A stretch of DNA of 64,000 nucleotides from CAYNST01 sp964434105 (GTDB lineage Bacteria; Pseudomonadota; Gammaproteobacteria; Pseudomonadales; Cellvibrionaceae): NCBI GenBank assembly GCA_964434105.1, contig CAYSTJ010000002.1, positions 1 to 64,000 on the forward strand, in the 5' to 3' direction. Below, piece after piece: positions 52,713 through 61,430 of this stretch. The position numbers and the translations under genes were made by a program. The notes under the pieces are model-generated. The model had not been told where the DNA came from. It did no database searches and saw only the letters and a list, made by a program, of their open reading frames with translations. Numbering within the stretch: position 1 is the stretch's first letter; every line of letters starts with the position of its first letter.

Positions 52713-53252
52713 GTGTCCGGTGCTAAAGCGACCAACCTCGTAATCGGGCAGATTGCGGGGGTTTACGGCGTTAAGGGTTGGCTTAAGGTCAAATCCTTTA
52801 CGCAGCCGGCCGACAATATTCTGGATTATTTGCCGTGGAAGATGGAGACGCCGTCTGGCCTGTCGACGGTGGAGATTGATGCCCACGTGCGTCGCGCGCA
52901 GGGGCTGATCATTCATATTGAAGGCATTGACGACCGCGATAGCGCCAGCCGGCTTGCTCGCAAGATGTTGTATGCGTCAACGGACGATCTGCCGGCGCTG
53001 GATGACAATGACTACTACTGGCATCAGTTGCAGGGCTTGCGCGTTATCAGTACTTACGGCGGTAACAATGTTGTTCTGGGGCGGATCGCAAACCTGATGG
53101 AAACCGGTGCCAACGACGTGCTGGTTGTTCGGGGCGATGCTGACTCAATTGATGCCGGGGAGCGGTTGATACCCTATGTTCCGGATCAGTTCGTGCAGCG
53201 GGTGGATCTGACTGCAGGCGAGATGTGGGTTGACTGGGACCCGGATTTCTAG
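52713..53252 (+). CDS. rimM: Ribosome maturation factor RimM
   Basis: A 179-residue factor for 30S assembly and 16S processing. The N-terminal domain has VIGQIAGVYGVKGWLKVKSFT, and the C-terminal PRC-barrel has DDNDYYWHQLQGLRV, ANDVLVVRG and ERLIPYVPDQFV. The start is GTG at 52713, 24 bases after rpsP. It is followed by trmD in 13 bases. Confidence 0.95.
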   Translation: MSGAKATNLVIGQIAGVYGVKGWLKVKSFTQPADNILDYLPWKMETPSGLSTVEIDAHVRRAQGLIIHIEGIDDRDSASRLARKMLYASTDDLPALDDNDYYWHQLQGLRVISTYGGNNVVLGRIANLMETGANDVLVVRGDADSIDAGERLIPYVPDQFVQRVDLTAGEMWVDWDPDF

Positions 53253-53265
53253 TGGTCGGGCGCGC

Positions 53266-54012
53266 ATGTTGAATATTGCGCTGGTAACCCTGTTTCCGGA
53301 GATGGTGGCGGCTGTCACCGATTATGGAATAACTGGCCGCGCCATTGCCCGACAGCTGGTGCAGGTGCGCTGCTTTAACCCGCGTCAGTACGCGCCGGAT
53401 AAACATAAGACCGTCGATGATAAACCTTACGGTGGCGGGCCCGGGATGGTCATGATGGCTGAACCGCTGGGGCAGGCGGTAGAAGACGCGAAACAGTGGA
53501 TTGCGGAGCAGGATCAGCGTCCCGCCCGGGTGATCTACCTGTCGCCACAGGGGCGCCGTCTGGATCAGGCCGGCGTGGAATCTCTTGGTGAACTGGGAAA
53601 TCTGGTCCTGGTGGCAGGTCGCTACGAAGGCGTTGACGAACGTTTTATTCAGTGTTATGTCGACGAAGAGTGGTCTGTCGGGGATTACGTATTAAGCGGC
53701 GGCGAACTTCCCGCAATGGTTATGATGGATGCGCTGATCCGGCTTCAGCCAGGTGCGCTTGGCGACGCTGATTCCGCCCTGCAGGATTCCTTCAGCGACG
53801 GGCTGCTGGATTATCCGCATTTTACCCGGCCGGAAATATGGCAGGGTGAACCAGTGCCGCAGGTGCTGATGTCCGGGCACCACAGGCAGATAGCCCGGTG
53901 GCGGCAGACGCAGGCGATAAAGCGCACGCTGGAGCGGCGTCCGGACCTGCTTGACAGGCTGGCGCTAACCGACGAGCAGAAGCAGATTTTAGAAGAATTC
54001 CAGCGCCAGTAG
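53266..54012 (+). CDS. trmD: tRNA (guanine-37-N1)-methyltransferase TrmD
   Basis: A 248-residue SPOUT methyltransferase that makes m1G37 and prevents frameshifting. It has VTLFPEMVAAVTDYGITGRAI at the start, the GGGPGMVMM segment, the trefoil-knot motifs YLSPQGRRLDQ and VAGRYEGVDERF, and DYVLSGGELPAMVMMDAL. The ATG at 53266 is used; an in-frame upstream start at 53230 lies inside rimM and lacks family residues. Confidence 0.97.
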   Translation: MLNIALVTLFPEMVAAVTDYGITGRAIARQLVQVRCFNPRQYAPDKHKTVDDKPYGGGPGMVMMAEPLGQAVEDAKQWIAEQDQRPARVIYLSPQGRRLDQAGVESLGELGNLVLVAGRYEGVDERFIQCYVDEEWSVGDYVLSGGELPAMVMMDALIRLQPGALGDADSALQDSFSDGLLDYPHFTRPEIWQGEPVPQVLMSGHHRQIARWRQTQAIKRTLERRPDLLDRLALTDEQKQILEEFQRQ

Positions 54013-54144
54013 CCCACAAGTACGGGGTCTGGTGGGGTTGAAGTGGCTGGCGGTGGGCAGGTTTGTCTTCCGATGCGCTGGCATAGATTAAGATGATTAA
54101 ATTGCATGGCTGAAAAGCCGCTTGAGTAAATTTGGGAGTAAACC

Positions 54145-54501
54145 ATGAGTTCCAGAAACAAGATAATCCAGGAGCTGGAAAACGAGCAGCTCAAAACAGA
54201 CGTTCCGGTGTTTTCACCGGGTGACACGGTAATCGTGCAGGTACGCGTTATTGAAGGTGAGCGTCAACGCCTTCAGGCTTACGAAGGTGTTGTGATTGGC
54301 ATCCGTAATCGCGGCCTCAATTCTGCCTTCACTGTCCGCAAAATGTCTCATGGTGTTGGTGTTGAGCGAACCTTTCAGACGCACAGCCCGCAAATTGCCA
54401 GTATCGAACTCAAGCGTCGTGGCGATGTGCGCCAGGCCAAGCTGTATTACCTGCGTGAATTGACTGGTAAGGCGGCCCGTATTAAAGAGAAGTTGAGCTA
54501 G
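54145..54501 (+). CDS. rplS: 50S ribosomal protein bL19
   Basis: A 118-residue ribosomal protein: FSPGDTVIVQVRVIEGERQRLQAYEGVVI and the GVGVERTFQTHSPQIASIELKRRGDVRQAKLYYLR core. GGGAG lies upstream of the ATG. Last gene of the rpsP operon, 132 bases after trmD, and closed by a strong terminator. Confidence 0.98.
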   Translation: MSSRNKIIQELENEQLKTDVPVFSPGDTVIVQVRVIEGERQRLQAYEGVVIGIRNRGLNSAFTVRKMSHGVGVERTFQTHSPQIASIELKRRGDVRQAKLYYLRELTGKAARIKEKLS

Positions 54502-54537
54502 GCAGTCCGGCAGTAGCCTGGTTATGGATAATAGCGA

Positions 54538-54572
54538 CCCCCGCTCTGATCTTTGGTGAGAGCGGGGGTTTT
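54538..54572 (+). terminator. Rho-independent terminator of the rpsP operon
   Basis: CCCCCGCTCT (54538-54547) pairs perfectly with AGAGCGGGGG (54559-54568), an 11-base loop, then TTTT. It is 36 bases after the rplS stop. Confidence 0.95.
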
Positions 54573-54629
54573 GCCGTGTCCGGACCATACAGATGGATGT
54601 CGACGACAAGTCGGGAAGGCCATGGAATG

Positions 54630-54658
54630 GCACCGTGAGCGGTGCTTCAGGTTTTTTT
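54630..54658 (+). terminator. Second hairpin and U-run after rplS
   Basis: GCACCG-TGAG-CGGTGC (54630-54645) is followed by TTTTTTT at 54652-54658, leaving a 6-base gap between stem and U-run. This is a possible back-up terminator or 3' end of a small transcript. The rest of the 54502-54832 interval, ahead of dsbC, holds no gene. Confidence 0.4.
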
Positions 54659-54832
54659 CAGATGCAGTGACCGCCGCACGGTAGCGGTTCGCCTGTTGCG
54701 TCACAATATATCGGGTTGTGGGGGTGCAGCCGGAACCGTCGTCTGAATCGGCTGTCAACACCCATTGGGAAAAGCCTGTCGCTATAGATACCGCGCAGCG
54801 CATATTAAAAACGAATGCACAGGAATCAAGGT

Positions 54833-55612
54833 ATGACGAAACGATTGATTAAAAATGTTGCCTATTGGCTGATTGCGGCCACAGCGGCCGTAGGCACATC
54901 CGTCGCGGTAGCCCAGGCTTCCCAGAAGCCCGATGCCAAGGAGCTGGAGAAGATTAAAAGCGCCATCAGTGCCCAGCTCGAAAAGGGCAAGCCGGGAATC
55001 CGTGTGGTCGACGTACAGCCTTCTCAAATCCCGGGACTGTTCAAAACGACGTTTCCGGATGGTCCGCACATCTATACCACCGCAGATGGAAAATACTTTA
55101 TCTCTGGTGATATCTATGAAGTGATGGCCGGGAAAATCGTCAACCTGACTGACGCCGAGAAAGACGGTGACCGCAAGGCGGCCATGGCGGCGCTCGACAA
55201 GAAAGACATGATTGTGTTTCCGCCCAAAAACGGGAAGCCCAAGGAAGTGTTGTATGTCTTCACCGACGTGGACTGCGGCTATTGTCAGCTGCTGCATTCG
55301 AAGGTTGGCGAGTACAACGAGATGGGGATTGAAATCCGTTACCTGGCATACCCCCGTGCCGGTGTGAACTCGAACTCCTATAAAAAAATGGCATCTGCCT
55401 GGTGTGCAGAAGACACTCAGGATGCCCTGACCAAGCTTAAAAACCGCGAAGAAATTCCGGAGAATATATGCGAAGGCAACCCGGTTGCAGACCAGTTTGA
55501 CCTCAGTCGCCAGCTTGGACTGACCGGAACGCCAGCCCTGATTACTGAATCGGGTCAGCTGATCTCCGGTTATCTGGAACCTGGCCGATTGAAAGAAGCA
55601 CTGTCGCTGTAA
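54833..55612 (+). CDS. dsbC: Thiol:disulfide interchange protein DsbC
   Basis: A 259-residue periplasmic isomerase that rearranges wrong disulfides. The signal peptide is KRLIKNVAYWLIAATAAVGTS. The N-terminal dimerisation domain (about residues 32-105) precedes the thioredoxin domain with the CGYC active site at residues 148-151 in DVDCGYCQLLH, plus the cis-Pro TGTPAL near the end. The ATG at 54833 has AGGA 8 bases upstream. In Pseudomonas-type genomes I recall xerD sitting before dsbC; it is not here. Confidence 0.94.
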   Translation: MTKRLIKNVAYWLIAATAAVGTSVAVAQASQKPDAKELEKIKSAISAQLEKGKPGIRVVDVQPSQIPGLFKTTFPDGPHIYTTADGKYFISGDIYEVMAGKIVNLTDAEKDGDRKAAMAALDKKDMIVFPPKNGKPKEVLYVFTDVDCGYCQLLHSKVGEYNEMGIEIRYLAYPRAGVNSNSYKKMASAWCAEDTQDALTKLKNREEIPENICEGNPVADQFDLSRQLGLTGTPALITESGQLISGYLEPGRLKEALSL

Positions 55613-55653
55613 CACCGCTTGTTCGTGCCGGGCTGCGCGTGTCGTGGCCCGGT

Positions 55654-55669
55654 CTGCGAAGCTTCGCAG
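55654..55669. promoter_or_regulatory. 16-bp perfect palindrome between dsbC and hom
   Basis: CTGCGAAGCTTCGCAG is self-complementary and lies 42 bases past the dsbC stop, beside an imperfect stem CCGGGC/GCCCGG (55628-55652). It could be part of the dsbC terminator or an operator for hom; no U-run follows. Confidence 0.4.
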
Positions 55670-55850
55670 CCATCTGCCGCCACCAGCTGCACATCCTCTC
55701 ATTGGCTCACTGAGCAAGCCCCGCATATCCGTTCGGATTATCCGGACCTGTCGGCGTCCCTGATTGACAGTCATCCGGCTCGCCAGTATGGTTGCGTATC
55801 TTTTTGAAAGGCCCGTCACCGGGCAATATAGCGCTAATTCGAGGTATAAC

Positions 55851-57155
55851 TTGAAACCGGTCAATATAGGCATTTGTGGTCTGGGTACTGTGGGCGGCGG
55901 GACGGTCAATGTCATCCTGCGCAATCAGGCGGAAATTAACGCACATGCGGGCTGTGAAGTCCGAATCGCACATGTTGCGGCACGCCGTGACAACCCGAAA
56001 TGCGATCTGGAAGGAATTAAGGTCTCGCGGGATATTTTCGAAGTGGCCGACGATCCGGAGATCGACATCCTGGTGGAGCTTATCGGTGGTGTCACTGACG
56101 CAAAAGAACTGGTAGAGCGGGCGATTGATCGGGGCAAACATGTCGTCACCGCCAATAAGGCGTTAATTGCCCGGTATGGCAACGAACTGTTTGCGAAAGC
56201 ACATCGGCAGGGCGTTAGTATCGCTTTTGAAGCGGCGGTTGCTGGAGGAATTCCGATTATCCGTGCGCTGCGCGAAGGCCTGGTCGCCAATCGTATCGAA
56301 TGGCTCGCGGGTATCATTAATGGAACCGGTAATTTTATTCTGACCGAAATGCGTGACAAGGGGCGCGCGTTTGACGATGTGCTGCAGGAGGCACAGGCGC
56401 TCGGATATGCCGAGGCCGATCCGACGTTCGACGTTGAAGGTATTGATGCTGCCCATAAGCTGGTGATATTGGCATCGTTGGCTTTTGGCATGCCCCTGCA
56501 GTTTGATCGGGTATTTACCGAAGGGATCAGCACTATTTCGACAGCGGATGTACGTTACGCGGGCGAGCTGGGCTACCGGATCAAGCATCTGGGGCTGGCT
56601 CGCAAGCATGCGCACGGTATTGAATTGCGCGTGCATCCAACCTTGATTCCGGAGCGACGACTGATAGCCAATGTCGACGGCGTGGCCAATGCCGTGGTGG
56701 TCAAAGGTGATGCGGTAGGGCCGACATTATATTACGGACCGGGTGCGGGAGACGAGCCGACCGCGTCAGCGGTGATTTCGGATATCGTGGATTTAAGCCG
56801 TACGTTGACCGCAAAACCGGAAAACCGTGTGCCTTCTTTCGGGTATAAATACGGTGCCCTGACCGAGTACCCGATACTGCCAATTGAAGATATCGAGACC
56901 TGCTACTATTTGCGCATGTCGGCTGTTGATAAGCCGGGCGTGCTCTCCCGGATTGCACAGATTTTAAGCGATGCCGGGATCAGTATCGAAGCACTTATTC
57001 AGAAGCAGCCCTGGCAGGGCGAAAGTGAGGTGCCCGTCATTCTGTTGACCAATAAGGTCCAGGAGCGGCATATGAACCACGCCATCGACCAGATAGAAGC
57101 GCTGGACGATATCAGCGGACCGCTTATCAGGATTCGGGTTGAGTCACTGACGTGA
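55851..57155 (+). CDS. hom: Homoserine dehydrogenase
   Basis: A 434-residue enzyme that reduces aspartate semialdehyde to homoserine for threonine and methionine. It has the NAD(P) loop GLGTVGGGTVNVI (about residues 9-21), the catalytic NKALIARYGNELF and GIINGTGNFILTEM segments, and a C-terminal ACT domain (about 355-430), where threonine feedback acts. The TTG start at 55851 has GAGG 6 bases upstream; earlier codons in frame would add 29 unrelated residues. thrC follows 46 bases later. Confidence 0.96.
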   Translation: MKPVNIGICGLGTVGGGTVNVILRNQAEINAHAGCEVRIAHVAARRDNPKCDLEGIKVSRDIFEVADDPEIDILVELIGGVTDAKELVERAIDRGKHVVTANKALIARYGNELFAKAHRQGVSIAFEAAVAGGIPIIRALREGLVANRIEWLAGIINGTGNFILTEMRDKGRAFDDVLQEAQALGYAEADPTFDVEGIDAAHKLVILASLAFGMPLQFDRVFTEGISTISTADVRYAGELGYRIKHLGLARKHAHGIELRVHPTLIPERRLIANVDGVANAVVVKGDAVGPTLYYGPGAGDEPTASAVISDIVDLSRTLTAKPENRVPSFGYKYGALTEYPILPIEDIETCYYLRMSAVDKPGVLSRIAQILSDAGISIEALIQKQPWQGESEVPVILLTNKVQERHMNHAIDQIEALDDISGPLIRIRVESLT

Positions 57156-57201
57156 CGCGCCGTTCCTGCCATTTCTATCGTTAAGTAAAGTGGGTGAACT
57201 T

Positions 57202-58611
57202 GTGAAATACATTAGTACCCGGGGGCAGGCACCAGAGCTTTCCTTCGAAGATGTTGTCCTGACGGGGCTGGCCTCTGACGGCGGTCTTTATGTGCCTGAC
57301 CAGCTGCCTCAGTTTTCCGCAGAAGACATTGCAGCCTGGGCGGGTCTCAGTTATGAAGCGCTGGCTTTTAAAATTATGTCCCCTTTTGTGGCAGGCGCAG
57401 TGCCCGATGCACAGTTGAAAGACATTATTGCCAGGTCCTATAGTGGTTTCCGTCACCCTGCGACCGCACCGCTGGTTCAGACCGGTCATAACGAATGGGT
57501 GCTGGAGCTGTTTCAGGGGCCGACCCTGGCATTCAAGGATTTTGCGCTGCAGTTTCTTGGCAACCTGCTGGATTATATTCTCGACCGGCGCCAGCAAAAA
57601 GTCGTGGTGCTTGGCGCAACATCGGGCGATACCGGTTCGGCGGCCATTGAAGGCTGCCGCAATTGCGAGAATGTGGATATTTTTATTCTGCATCCTCATC
57701 AACGGGTGTCCGATGTGCAACGGCGACAGATGACAACGGTAATCGCTGACAATGTGCATAATATCGCGATTAAAGGTAATTTCGACGACTGTCAGAATAT
57801 AGTAAAGGCCAGTTTTGCCGATCAGTCATTTTTGCCGCACGGACGCCAGCTGGTCGCGGTTAACTCGATTAACTGGGCCAGAATCATGGCCCAGATTGTT
57901 TATTATTTTTACTCCGCCCTCGCGCTTGGCGCGCCTGCCCGAGCCGTGTCCTACGCCGTACCGACCGGAAATTTTGGTGATATCTTTGCGGGTTATCTGG
58001 CTCAACGAATGGGGCTGCCCATCGAGCAGCTGGTGATAGGCACGAATGCCAATGATATTCTGCACCGGTGCATCAGTGCCAACGATCATTCACGCAAACC
58101 GCTGGTTCACTCATTGTCGCCCAGTATGGACATTATGGTGTCCAGTAATTTCGAACGGTTGTTATTTGATCTGCACGATCGGGATGGCGCGGCAATCAGT
58201 CGGTTGATGGATGAATTCAAGTCAAGCGGTACATTGTCACTGGATGATTCAGTACTGAAGCGCGCGCAATCACTCTTCAGCAGCTATCGTCTGGACGATA
58301 CGGAAACCAGGCAGGTCATTGCCGATATCTATGAGACCACAGAGTACCTTGCCGATCCACATACAGCGATAGGCATTCAGGCTGGCCGCAAGACTCGAAG
58401 GAATCACGATGTGCCGATGATTTGTCTGGCCACTGCTCATCCGGCGAAATTTCCGGAAGCGGTCAAATCAGCGGGCCTGGCTGTGGCGCCGTCGTTGCCT
58501 CACCATATGGCAGGGCTAATGGAAAAGCCGGAGCGATTCGAGGTGCTGGATCAGGATATAAACGCCGTACGCCAGTTGATCAAGTCCTGTATCAGTCCTG
58601 CAGCAGTTTGA
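57202..58611 (+). CDS. thrC: Threonine synthase
   Basis: A 469-residue PLP enzyme converting phosphohomoserine to threonine. It has the conserved start KYISTRG, the PLP-binding lysine at residue 112 in PTLAFKDFALQF, the phosphate loop GATSGDTGSAAIEG, and the PTGNFGDIFAGYLA motif. The GTG at 57202 fits the usual MKYISTRG start; the GTG four codons earlier is less likely. It lies in line with hom and is closed by a terminator. Confidence 0.97.
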   Translation: MKYISTRGQAPELSFEDVVLTGLASDGGLYVPDQLPQFSAEDIAAWAGLSYEALAFKIMSPFVAGAVPDAQLKDIIARSYSGFRHPATAPLVQTGHNEWVLELFQGPTLAFKDFALQFLGNLLDYILDRRQQKVVVLGATSGDTGSAAIEGCRNCENVDIFILHPHQRVSDVQRRQMTTVIADNVHNIAIKGNFDDCQNIVKASFADQSFLPHGRQLVAVNSINWARIMAQIVYYFYSALALGAPARAVSYAVPTGNFGDIFAGYLAQRMGLPIEQLVIGTNANDILHRCISANDHSRKPLVHSLSPSMDIMVSSNFERLLFDLHDRDGAAISRLMDEFKSSGTLSLDDSVLKRAQSLFSSYRLDDTETRQVIADIYETTEYLADPHTAIGIQAGRKTRRNHDVPMICLATAHPAKFPEAVKSAGLAVAPSLPHHMAGLMEKPERFEVLDQDINAVRQLIKSCISPAAV

Positions 58612-58621
58612 AGACTGCCAT

Positions 58622-58655
58622 AAAAGCCGCTGAATAATCGTTTCTGCGGCTTTTT
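58622..58655 (+). terminator. Rho-independent terminator after thrC
   Basis: AAAAGCCGC (58622-58630) pairs with GCGGCTTTT (58646-58654) in a perfect 9-bp stem. The T-run ends at 58655. It is 10 bases past the thrC stop. Confidence 0.9.
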
Positions 58656-58697
58656 CAAATGGAATACAAATTGCTGACTTCGGTGTGAATTCTTCGT

Positions 58698-59543
58698 TTG
58701 CACGGATGTCTGCCAGTGGATACTTTGTTTTATCCGTTAGCGGTCAAGGCGGTGCCTTTATTGCTGATTGTAGTCGTAATCGTTTGCGCGATATTACGGC
58801 ACAGGAGGGCGCGCCTGTATCAGTCCCGGGGCGTGCAGCTATTGTTGGTCCTGCGGCTTTTGATTACCCATATACAACGGCATCGCGGCCTGGCATCCGG
58901 CGTTCTGGGTGGGCAGCGTTCATTAATACCTTTACTGAACGAAATGCGGGCGAGGGCCACTGACGATATTGGGCATATCAGTACCATAAGCCCCTGGCTG
59001 GACCAGAGTGAGGAATGGCTGAATATCATTCAGCACTGGGCGCGGCTGTCAGGCAATGTCCTGCGGCTGAGCACCCAACAGTCAACCGATCAGCACACCC
59101 GGCTGATTACCAATATACTGCTGCTGGTTGATAAGGCGGCAGGTGCACATTTCCTCCACCAACTGCCGGGGCGGTCAACCAGCATCTGGCGGGAACTGTT
59201 GACGCTCGCGGAACTGGTTGGACAAATACGGGCTGCCGCTATGGCATTGGCTGCCAGTCTGGATCAGCAGCCGGATCCGGACTATGTGTTATGCCGCCGG
59301 CTCGACAGCGTTATCAAAGAAGCCTATCGGTTACTTGAAACCCCCTATTATGCGGCGGAGATGGAAGCACAACTGTTGCAGCAGATCATCGATTTTTTGA
59401 ATTCGATGGACAGATTGCTGCTGCGCGAACAGTCCGGCGTGACCGCAACCGATGTATATCAGACTGCCACGGGGATTCTGGATGCCATCTACGAGCGATT
59501 CGATGCAGAGCTGGCAAGCATACAGCGGCGCCTGGGTATTTGA
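58698..59543 (+). CDS. Membrane-anchored helical protein of unknown function
   Basis: A 281-residue protein with one N-terminal helix (about residues 11-33) and a long, alpha-helical rest. The segment LITHIQRHRGLASGVLGGQR (about 55-74) is rich in Arg/Gly/Ser and recalls the start of nitrate/nitrite-sensing (NIT) domains, which is only a resemblance. The rest is Leu/Gln/Arg-rich with several amphipathic helices, as in signalling-sensor or methyl-accepting proteins, but no output domain is visible. Start at TTG 58698 is uncertain; GTG 58716 is also possible. It lies alone between thrC and recJ. Confidence 0.55.
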   Translation: MHGCLPVDTLFYPLAVKAVPLLLIVVVIVCAILRHRRARLYQSRGVQLLLVLRLLITHIQRHRGLASGVLGGQRSLIPLLNEMRARATDDIGHISTISPWLDQSEEWLNIIQHWARLSGNVLRLSTQQSTDQHTRLITNILLLVDKAAGAHFLHQLPGRSTSIWRELLTLAELVGQIRAAAMALAASLDQQPDPDYVLCRRLDSVIKEAYRLLETPYYAAEMEAQLLQQIIDFLNSMDRLLLREQSGVTATDVYQTATGILDAIYERFDAELASIQRRLGI

Positions 59544-59615
59544 AATAAAAAGCGACCGTCCTCCGGGCGGAATGTCATTGCACGTTATTTTGAAAATCGA
59601 GTCAAACAGAATCCA

Positions 59616-61340
59616 ATGCAAAAAATCATCAAACGCCGGCCTGCACGCGAATCATCATTAAACGCTACCGGTTTGCCTGAAATATTACATCGAATCTACA
59701 CAGCGCGGGGCGTAGAGCACGCCGGTCAACTGGAGTATACGCTCAGAAATCTGGAAGCACTGACGCTCAAAGGGCTTCCGCAGGCTGTATCCCTGTTGGT
59801 CGACGCCATTTTCAGCCAGCATTCCATTCTCGTTATTGGTGATTTCGATGCAGATGGTGCGACCAGTACTGCCCTGGCGGTAAAGTGTCTTCGCGCCTTC
59901 GGTCATAGCAATATTGATTTTCTTGTCCCCAATCGATTTGAATTCGGGTACGGGCTAACACCGGAAATTGTTGACGTCGCTGCCCGGTGGTCGCCCCGCC
60001 TCCTGCTGACAGTGGATAACGGAATTTCCAGTGTGGAAGGTGTGGAACGAGCGCACAGTCTCGGAATAAAAGTGGTTATTACCGATCACCATCTGCCCGG
60101 TTCTGTCTTGCCGGCTGCCGACGCCATCGTGAACCCCAATCAGGCCGGCTGCACCTTCTCCAGCAAGGCTGCCGCCGGTGTGGCCGTCATCTTTTACGTG
60201 ATGATGGCCCTGCGCAGTGAATTGCGGCAGGCAGGCTGGTTCAACGAAACCCGGCAGCAACCCAATCTGGCGGATTATCTCGATCTGGTCGCGCTGGGAA
60301 CGGTGTCCGACGTTGTACCACTGGATTACAACAATCGCATTCTGGTGGATCAGGGCATAAAGCGAATGCGGGCCGGCCATGCCTGCGCCGGCATCAAGGC
60401 AATATTGACGGTGGCGGGGCGCAGTTTCAAAAACCTGTGCGCTCAGGATCTGGGTTTTGTCATCGGGCCCCGATTGAATGCGGCGGGACGGCTGGACGAC
60501 ATGAGTCTCGGCATTCGGTGTCTGCTGGCTGAATCGGAGCCGGCCGCCCTGGCTATTGCGGCGCAGCTGGATGAACTGAATCGTGAGCGGCGGGCGATTG
60601 AAGCGTCCATGCAGAAAGAAGCCGCAGTATTTATGGCGTCATTGCAGGATGACGAGAGCGAACTTCCCGCGGGTTTGTGTCTTTATCAGGAGGACTGGCA
60701 TCAGGGCGTGATAGGGATACTCGCATCCCGGATCAAAGACCGCTATCACCGCCCGGTGTTTGTGTTCGCCGACGATGACCAGGGTGCGCTGAAAGGCTCT
60801 GGGCGGTCTGTGCCGGGGATCCACCTGCGGGACATACTGGACGAAATCGCGACACGGCATCCCGGCCTGCTGCACAAATTCGGGGGCCATGCCATGGCGG
60901 CAGGGATGAGTCTGTCCGCTGAAAACCTCGAAGCGTTCAAGCAGGCTTTTGCGGCGACTGTGTTGAAATATGCGGGCGCAACCGGGTTGCAGGCGATTAT
61001 TGAAAGTGACGGGGAGCTACCGGCCGCCGCGATGGAATTGTTACTGGCCGAGCAGCTACAGGCTGCCGGTCCATGGGGGCAGGGCTTTCCCGAGCCGGTA
61101 TTCGACGGTACCTTCTGGGTCCTGTCTCAAAAGCTGGTTGGCACCAAACACCTTAAGTTGGTGCTTGCCCCGCTGGATCAGCGTGATCGTCCGGTTGACG
61201 CGATTGCTTTTAACATTAATCCTGCCATTTGGCCTGATCCCGCATACCAGAAACTGCGAGTAGCCTACAAGCTTGCGGTCAACGAATTTCGGGGAAACCG
61301 GAACCTGCAATTGCTGGTGGATTATTTTGAGCCAGCCTGA
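59616..61340 (+). CDS. recJ: Single-stranded-DNA exonuclease RecJ
   Basis: A 574-residue 5'-3' exonuclease of the DHH family used in recombination and mismatch repair. Metal-binding motifs are VIGDFDADGATSTALAV (about residues 72-88), TVDNGIS, and the DHH signature VVITDHHLPGS. The DHHA1-type second domain has FGGHAMAAGMSL and the OB-fold region follows. Length matches bacterial RecJ. It precedes prfB, as in many gammaproteobacteria. Confidence 0.97.
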   Translation: MQKIIKRRPARESSLNATGLPEILHRIYTARGVEHAGQLEYTLRNLEALTLKGLPQAVSLLVDAIFSQHSILVIGDFDADGATSTALAVKCLRAFGHSNIDFLVPNRFEFGYGLTPEIVDVAARWSPRLLLTVDNGISSVEGVERAHSLGIKVVITDHHLPGSVLPAADAIVNPNQAGCTFSSKAAAGVAVIFYVMMALRSELRQAGWFNETRQQPNLADYLDLVALGTVSDVVPLDYNNRILVDQGIKRMRAGHACAGIKAILTVAGRSFKNLCAQDLGFVIGPRLNAAGRLDDMSLGIRCLLAESEPAALAIAAQLDELNRERRAIEASMQKEAAVFMASLQDDESELPAGLCLYQEDWHQGVIGILASRIKDRYHRPVFVFADDDQGALKGSGRSVPGIHLRDILDEIATRHPGLLHKFGGHAMAAGMSLSAENLEAFKQAFAATVLKYAGATGLQAIIESDGELPAAAMELLLAEQLQAAGPWGQGFPEPVFDGTFWVLSQKLVGTKHLKLVLAPLDQRDRPVDAIAFNINPAIWPDPAYQKLRVAYKLAVNEFRGNRNLQLLVDYFEPA

Positions 61341-61371
61341 ACCCGCATTTCAATTAACCCGCATTTCAATT
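61340..61371. repeat. 16-bp tandem duplication after recJ
   Basis: AACCCGCATTTCAATT occurs twice without a gap at 61340-61355 and 61356-61371, just after the recJ stop and before the prfB leader. It is probably a simple slippage duplication. Confidence 0.85.
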
Positions 61372-61430
61372 GACCGGTCATCTGCGGTAGAATCGCGCCC
61401 CTCCATCACCCTAGCGCAAGAGTAAGTTTC

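Noticed and set aside
61370..61393. TTGACC and TAGAAT upstream of prfB as a promoter
   Set aside because: The hexamers are only 12 bases apart, too close for sigma-70.
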